64,000 nt of DNA from a virus: positions 1-64,000 of IMG/VR virus record IMGVR_UViG_3300010885_044017, one strand, 5' to 3'. Shown piece by piece: positions 59,383-64,000 of this stretch. Under the pieces are notes generated by a model. It had not been told where the DNA came from and searched no databases. It worked only from the letters and a program-made list of their open reading frames with translations. Each line of letters begins with the position of its first letter. Within the stretch, counting starts at the first letter, position 1. The translations under genes were made by a program, and so were the position numbers.

Positions 59383-60659
59383 GTCAATACCGCAGGTCGT
59401 TCTGCCAGTATATCCTTCATAGTATACACGTCTCGTCGGATAGATTCAAGTGTTTCTATGCGGCGTTTGCCCTTTTTGAGTCCTGCTGAATAGGTATCTG
59501 GCCACTGTTCCTCGAAGGTGGGTCTAGTTTTCAGCTGGACAAGTATATCCTGTAGGGCACCGGGCTTTAACTCGGCAATGATTTCGTCCACCCAAGGATG
59601 TAATAACTCTCGAGGTAAGGCCAACGGGCTCATGACAATGTCTGGTGTGAAACTAAAAACCACTTTGGCTAATACATCTACTCCGAGTTCTTTTGCGAGC
59701 GATTGTATCTTTTGTACTTCAAAGAGTCCTGGTGTAGTAAGAGTGAAGTCCAAACGGATTTGGCGGCTATGACGTTGGATCTCAATTCCTTGGCGGATGT
59801 TTGCAAGCCATTGAGTAAAATCAAGACCTGATCTAATATACTCTCCAATTCGTCCCGTGCCATCGATGCTTGCACAGATTTGCCAGTCACGTAGCCCAGC
59901 CAGTATGTCCCGATAGAGATTAACACCACGATGATCAACCCTACTGAGATTTGTATTGTATCTAGCGTAAACATTTTTTCCGTCTCCCAATTCTATTATT
60001 CTTTTCATGTACCGCCAATGCTGTTCATACATCAGGGGTTCGCCACCTACCCAATATACTTCTTCTATTCTATGCTGTTCCACTGCCTCACTGAATTCTG
60101 CTTCAATTTGTGTGTCTTGAAACTGAGAGATCTGTTGTTTAACTTCGGGCCGCATCCAATTGTTTTTTGGATTTGTGTAGTCAATCATGTTGTGTTGGCG
60201 TTGTTCTGTTTCCCAACTACTGCTCAACATGTCACCGCACATACGGCATTTGAAGTTACAAAGATTGCTAAATCTATAATCCCACGATACTGGTTTTACA
60301 GTGGTGTATCCCCCAGCATCTGTGTTTGCCATTGCATACTCATACTTATTGCCAAACATGTTGTTGAAATAACTGCGGTAAACATCTGTGTTGAGCAGTT
60401 GATCATTGCACACAGTACACTCGGGTAGGGTTTCGCCTGCCATCATTCTACGTCTCACACTACGCATGTGTTCACTGTTCCAGTGTTGGTCTAAAGTAAT
60501 GGGTCGATATTCGCCTGTGCCAGCAGCTGTGTCTATGTATTGCTCAAAATTTTGTGCTGGTTCTCTTGATGCACAGCACATTCTTCTTTCTGTTTGTGGG
60601 CTTAGATAAGTGTGTGTCCAAGGAGCCATACATAAAGTGGTGGGTTTATGCATTGACAA
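59364..60659 (-). CDS. Twitch-type radical SAM protein, copy 1
   Basis: The 431-residue protein has an N-terminal Cys-rich part with C-M-A-P-W-T-H, R-R-M-C-C-A-S-R and P-E-C-T-V-C (a SPASM/twitch-like cluster), then the radical SAM motif C-N-F-K-C-R-M-C near residue 133, and G-G-E-P-L-M. The auxiliary cluster comes before the radical SAM core, the reverse of common SPASM order. Copies 2 and 3 share the order. Substrate unknown; sugar or peptide radical chemistry is likely. Confidence 0.86.
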   Translation of the reverse strand: MSMHKPTTLCMAPWTHTYLSPQTERRMCCASREPAQNFEQYIDTAAGTGEYRPITLDQHWNSEHMRSVRRRMMAGETLPECTVCNDQLLNTDVYRSYFNNMFGNKYEYAMANTDAGGYTTVKPVSWDYRFSNLCNFKCRMCGDMLSSSWETEQRQHNMIDYTNPKNNWMRPEVKQQISQFQDTQIEAEFSEAVEQHRIEEVYWVGGEPLMYEQHWRYMKRIIELGDGKNVYARYNTNLSRVDHRGVNLYRDILAGLRDWQICASIDGTGRIGEYIRSGLDFTQWLANIRQGIEIQRHSRQIRLDFTLTTPGLFEVQKIQSLAKELGVDVLAKVVFSFTPDIVMSPLALPRELLHPWVDEIIAELKPGALQDILVQLKTRPTFEEQWPDTYSAGLKKGKRRIETLESIRRDVYTMKDILAERPAVLTWWNSI

Positions 60660-60690
60660 ATTCCAGTATGTGTTCTATTTTTTCTTCATT

Positions 60691-61710
60691 TTATCGATTA
60701 GCATGATCAACAAATCCATCGAAAAAATAATGATAATTATAATCTGCCATTTCTTGTGCTGTTGATGATGTTAAAAAACTAGCGAAATCAAACGTATCCA
60801 TTAAATTAATTACACCTGCGAAACGATCAAGATCGGATAAATCATCAAACTGTATGTTGAATTCATCTGTATAGTCCAGGAACCCCAACGATTTTATTCT
60901 AGCGTAACTGTGTTTTTGTCCTACTATAATAAACGGAGTTCTACTGACCAGTGATTTAATTGTTTTTTCAGTTAGGTATGCAGTAGGGGCATTATGCCTA
61001 GATAAAAATATAGACTCTGTGGTCCAAATCAGTTGAGATTCTGTATAAATCCTGTTGTCAACCGACCACTGATGCCCCTCAACTACAGTTGGATTGTTGT
61101 GTAAATATGTCAATAAATTTAATTGAGCATCGGTTGGCGTTAATCCAGGATAGTACATATCTAGAGTTTGACTCAATTTTTCTAAACTATATTCGTGCTC
61201 GGGCTCGTTACAAAATGTATACTGTAGATCCTTTGAAAAACGTTCTAATAGATTTATCAAGATATAACTTTTATGAAATGTTGTACGTCTAGATAATATT
61301 CCGTGTGTGTAGATTCTTTGTTTAATATTTTTTGATTCTGTTGGTTTAAAAAATCTAATTATTGTTTGTAAATGTTCTAAATAAAATACTTTTATTGTGT
61401 TGAATTTATTCGGCTCCCAATACTGCGAAGTTAATAAAATTACCATCTTGTTATTGAAGTACTTGTCTTGATCTATTAGATTTAAAAACTCTTCATTGAC
61501 AAATTCCCCAAAAGCACAGATTATATATACATCATATCCCTTTGAGGGATATTTCATTTTCCAATGGATTATGTCTGTCAGGTGAATTTTTTTCCTTGTC
61601 TTTATTCTTTTTAAAAAAAATAACAAATCACCAAATTCTTTGTCGCACGGGTAATTATAATAGGCTAAATCCCCGGAATAATATGACATGTCCCAAAGCT
61701 GAAGATGCAT
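60691..61710 (-). CDS. Divergent GT10-like protein, copy 4
   Basis: The 339-residue protein has L-T-E-K-T-I-K-S-L-V, F-I-I-V-G-Q-K-H and I-K-S-L-G-F-L-D-Y in the last third. It lies between two radical SAM genes, with TAATG overlap to the upstream one. AT-richer than its neighbours, it may have been acquired separately. Confidence 0.62.
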   Translation of the reverse strand: MHLQLWDMSYYSGDLAYYNYPCDKEFGDLLFFLKRIKTRKKIHLTDIIHWKMKYPSKGYDVYIICAFGEFVNEEFLNLIDQDKYFNNKMVILLTSQYWEPNKFNTIKVFYLEHLQTIIRFFKPTESKNIKQRIYTHGILSRRTTFHKSYILINLLERFSKDLQYTFCNEPEHEYSLEKLSQTLDMYYPGLTPTDAQLNLLTYLHNNPTVVEGHQWSVDNRIYTESQLIWTTESIFLSRHNAPTAYLTEKTIKSLVSRTPFIIVGQKHSYARIKSLGFLDYTDEFNIQFDDLSDLDRFAGVINLMDTFDFASFLTSSTAQEMADYNYHYFFDGFVDHANR

Positions 61711-62927
61711 TATTTATATCCCATTGCCTTGGCTATTTCTAGGTGTGTATCCGCGAAACACTGCTTGCGATAAGCATCGGTCTGTTGCATCTGTCTTAAA
61801 AACTCTTGACCATCACTGCCCGAGCCAAGTTCTATAAATCGAATTACACTGTCAATTTCTTGTTGGTATTTACTGCTGGTCCAAAATACGGTTTTGAGTT
61901 TGTTCAACACTAATTCTTGTGCAGCTGGTGTCATGTTCTGTATGCTCATATGGTCAGGACTGTGCAACATGTTAAAGTACACACTACCAAACTTTTTTGT
62001 GTCGGCCCAGGCAAGTAGCTCATCTAAGTAGTAGACATTCTGTATATTAATAGTGAAACATAACTGTGTAGTAATAGAACCGTGGCGAAATGTTCTAAAA
62101 CCATGTATTTTGTCAACTATTGTATTTGCTTGATCCCATTTTGCACCGTAGCGTTCATATTCAAATCTATCCCCAACATTGTCAACGCTAAACGCAATAT
62201 CCACACGGCCGAACTCGTCCCATAAATTAAAATGTTCTTGTGAGGGTTCTTGTGTGGCATTGGTGTTGTAATGAATGTCAATATGCTTGCTGTGTCCACG
62301 CAACACTGCATACTTTAAAAGATCAAAATGTTCTTCAATCAGCCAGGGTTCACCGCCGGTGAATTCTATATACCGTATATTGGGCAACAATGACCTCATG
62401 TTGTCCCAGAATGTAGCAGTCTTGCGTGGCCATGCACCCTGTCGTAACCAGGTATAGGCTATGTGTGATTTTTTGTCTACGCCTGCGGGCAAGTAGGCCA
62501 TTTCCTCTTCAGCCCACTTGCTGCTACTCCACGAGCCACATATACGACATTTGAGATTGCAAATGTTTCCCAGTTTCAAATCCACAAACCACAGTTGATC
62601 CGGGTCATCGTTTGCCCAGTCCACTTTTGGGTATAATTCCTTTAGTCTTATCTGTGTGTGTATTCTTTTGCTGGCTCGGCCAGCGGCTTCTTCGTCCCAA
62701 CAACGTGTACAGGTGGCAGGCTTTGCACCTGCACGAAATTGCCTACGTAACTCCTGCATATACTCACTGTGATACGCAGTTTCAAGATCGGTGTTGTTTA
62801 AATCGTACTTGACTCCTTGCTCATCTGGGATCTCATCATGAGCCAAACAGCAAGGCCGTACAGTGCCCATGGGACTGGCCTCCACACTGATCCATGGTAG
62901 CATACAAATTGTGTCAGGAAGGGTCAT
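61710..62927 (-). CDS. Twitch-type radical SAM protein, copy 2
   Basis: The 405-residue protein begins with D-T-I-C-M-L-P-W-I-S, V-R-P-C-C-L-A and A-T-C-T-R-C-W (N-terminal cluster), then C-N-L-K-C-R-I-C near residue 122 and T-G-G-E-P-W-L. It is a diverged paralogue of copies 1 and 3, sharing S-S-x-W after the cysteine motif. It overlaps copy 3 by 14 bp and the GT10-like gene by TAATG. Confidence 0.86.
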   Translation of the reverse strand: MTLPDTICMLPWISVEASPMGTVRPCCLAHDEIPDEQGVKYDLNNTDLETAYHSEYMQELRRQFRAGAKPATCTRCWDEEAAGRASKRIHTQIRLKELYPKVDWANDDPDQLWFVDLKLGNICNLKCRICGSWSSSKWAEEEMAYLPAGVDKKSHIAYTWLRQGAWPRKTATFWDNMRSLLPNIRYIEFTGGEPWLIEEHFDLLKYAVLRGHSKHIDIHYNTNATQEPSQEHFNLWDEFGRVDIAFSVDNVGDRFEYERYGAKWDQANTIVDKIHGFRTFRHGSITTQLCFTINIQNVYYLDELLAWADTKKFGSVYFNMLHSPDHMSIQNMTPAAQELVLNKLKTVFWTSSKYQQEIDSVIRFIELGSGSDGQEFLRQMQQTDAYRKQCFADTHLEIAKAMGYK

Positions 62928-64000
62928 ATTGTTGTATCGCCTTTAATTCTGGAAACACTGCAAAGAAATCTTCACTGCGTACTTGATCTATTAGATTATT
63001 AGTTTTAAAGAAACTAGGTAATTCATGTGTGCTGTCTTGTGCCATCATAAAGTTGACTACACCTTCGTACCCCGAAGTGGCACGGGATAATGTATCCAAG
63101 GGACGTAACCATTCTAAATGTGTTTGAATTTTATCTTGTGCTTGCAATTTTAACGGTTCAGGCAGTACATCTACACGATAGCGATGTGGATGTTGTAGTA
63201 TGTTTATGTTCCAATCCATTGGGCGTAACAGTCCCAGATCCACCCATTCTCTATGAAAGTCTGTGATGTGCAACACGTTCATCATGCTGACTGTACTCGA
63301 TACATAGAAATCCACGTTGGGACAAATCTTCAACATACGCTCACGGTTCTCTACAGTTTCTTTCCAGTTTTGCCCTTTGCGTATGTACTCTCCACGCTGA
63401 TAACTACCATCAAGGCTGGCACCTATGCTGACACAGTCAAACAGTTTCCACATCTCAAGTACATCACGACCTTTGAATTTGAGTTCACTGAAGTTTGTGT
63501 TATAAATTAGTCGTACATGAAACATTTCACGTCGAACCAGCTCGTCTAACACTTTCCAATGTTCTTCCATGATCAGGGGTTCGCCGCCGGCCCAGTAGAT
63601 TTGTTCCAAGTGAGGAATGTGCTCTTGCATCTGTTGCCACATGTCACCTTTGTCTCGTCCGGCATACATTATCTGTGGATGCTTCGGATCCCATCCTGCG
63701 GCCTTTTCGTCTTTGTGCCAATTGCTAGAGAAGATACCACCACAAGTTCTGCAGGCAAAATTGCAAAGGTTACTGAAGCGAATGTCGTAGTAGCGTAATT
63801 TAAAATCATCGTACTGACCATCGGGCCGTGTGTTGTCCACTAGGCCAATATGATGTCCAAAGTTTTTGTTAGCACTTTCTCTCATACTAAACAAGCGACT
63901 TTTCTCTTGTTCGTAACATTTAGTACATTCTTTTGATGGAACGTTGTTCAGCATGTTGACTCGCATTTGTTTCAGCGGTGCATCATTCCATATTTCACGC
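62914..64000 (-). CDS. Twitch-type radical SAM protein, copy 3, 5' end outside window
   Basis: The frame is open through the last base, and the upstream codons read ...R-E-I-W-N-D-A-P-L-K-Q-M-R-V-N, which match the W-N-S-E-H-M-R part of copy 1, so the gene begins beyond the window; ATG 63966 is internal. E-C-T-K-C ends the N-terminal cluster. The radical SAM motif C-N-F-A-C-R-T-C and G-G-E-P-L-I follow. Same architecture as copies 1 and 2. Confidence 0.85.
   Translation of the reverse strand, partial: REIWNDAPLKQMRVNMLNNVPSKECTKCYEQEKSRLFSMRESANKNFGHHIGLVDNTRPDGQYDDFKLRYYDIRFSNLCNFACRTCGGIFSSNWHKDEKAAGWDPKHPQIMYAGRDKGDMWQQMQEHIPHLEQIYWAGGEPLIMEEHWKVLDELVRREMFHVRLIYNTNFSELKFKGRDVLEMWKLFDCVSIGASLDGSYQRGEYIRKGQNWKETVENRERMLKICPNVDFYVSSTVSMMNVLHITDFHREWVDLGLLRPMDWNINILQHPHRYRVDVLPEPLKLQAQDKIQTHLEWLRPLDTLSRATSGYEGVVNFMMAQDSTHELPSFFKTNNLIDQVRSEDFFAVFPELKAIQQYDPS

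Noticed and set aside
1-64000. tRNA, rRNA, integrase, attachment site and IS elements looked for
   Set aside because: Gaps between genes are too short and show no cloverleaf; no recombinase motifs or terminal repeats were found.

Overview
The window is a densely packed stretch of a large, strictly lytic-looking tailed-phage genome of the T4 superfamily. The evidence is a family B replicative polymerase (9255-11957), a gp45-like clamp (12942-13673), an RNase H/FEN-type nuclease (32494-33486), a DsbA-like late-transcription protein (8654-8914), a phage-type DHFR/ThyX pair and a MoxR/VWA pair. Genes overlap by ATGA or TAATG almost everywhere, non-coding gaps are at most about 165 bp, and there is no integrase, tRNA, rRNA, IS element or CRISPR array. 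The combination resembles uncultured aquatic T4-like phages; host and taxonomy are inference. No stretch longer than 300 bases lacks a gene. The first and last genes (3-3911 and 62914-64000) run off the window.

Region by region. (1) 1-8.5 kb: an operon whose proteins begin with short leaders of the MRxxEIL-x-E type and carry recurring (G/S)V-x-E sites between unrelated domains: a 1,267+ residue multi-segment protein, a Dps ferritin, a Cys-rich protein, an ADP-ribosyltransferase-like protein, a zincin and a HAD-GNAT-kinase fusion. I read this as a set of capsid-packaged proteins cut by the prohead protease, as with T4 internal proteins and Alt. (2) 8.6-17.5 kb: replication core, a methyltransferase and a sulfotransferase, then a DpdA-type DNA transglycosylase with a tunnelling-fold-like neighbour. 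(3) 17.5-24 kb: sugar and decoration genes (glycosyltransferases, GalE, radical SAM, hexapeptide acyltransferase, 2OG oxygenase, short DegT-like protein). (4) 24.1-25.2 kb: an inverted acyl-CoA-synthetase-like gene. (5) 25.3-32.5 kb: 7-deazaguanine genes folE, queD and queE interleaved with a phosphoribosyltransferase, MazG-like, SGNH and glycosyltransferase-like genes. (6) 32.5-36.2 kb: RNase H, small conserved proteins and a SleB-type endolysin. (7) 36.2-39.5 kb: a self-contained cassette (own promoter and terminator) of ParB-like, GIY-YIG-like, HNH-like and ABC-ATPase/GNAT genes. (8) 39.5-46.2 kb: small genes behind repeated near-identical sigma-70 promoters, and MoxR/VWA. (9) 46.2-49.4 kb: DHFR, ThyX, epimerase and DegT aminotransferase. 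(10) 49.4-64 kb: mostly minus strand, with possible ejected proteins, a repeat-bearing glycosyltransferase-like giant, a NodU/TobZ-type carbamoyltransferase, an APS-kinase/nucleotidyltransferase fusion, SGNH hydrolase-like proteins and three twitch-type radical SAM enzymes.

How they work together: FolE, QueD, QueE and DpdA supply and insert a 7-deazaguanine into phage DNA; no QueC is present here. A second, larger theme is small-molecule or sugar decoration: four divergent GT10-like paralogues, six SGNH-like paralogues, four non-QueE radical SAM proteins, two epimerases, two DegT-like proteins, a carbamoyltransferase and an acyl-activating enzyme. Their product, whether modified DNA base, virion glycan or host-surface change, cannot be read from sequence. 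The packaged multi-domain proteins, the decoration genes and the ParB/ABC-GNAT cassette are the most promising undescribed systems.
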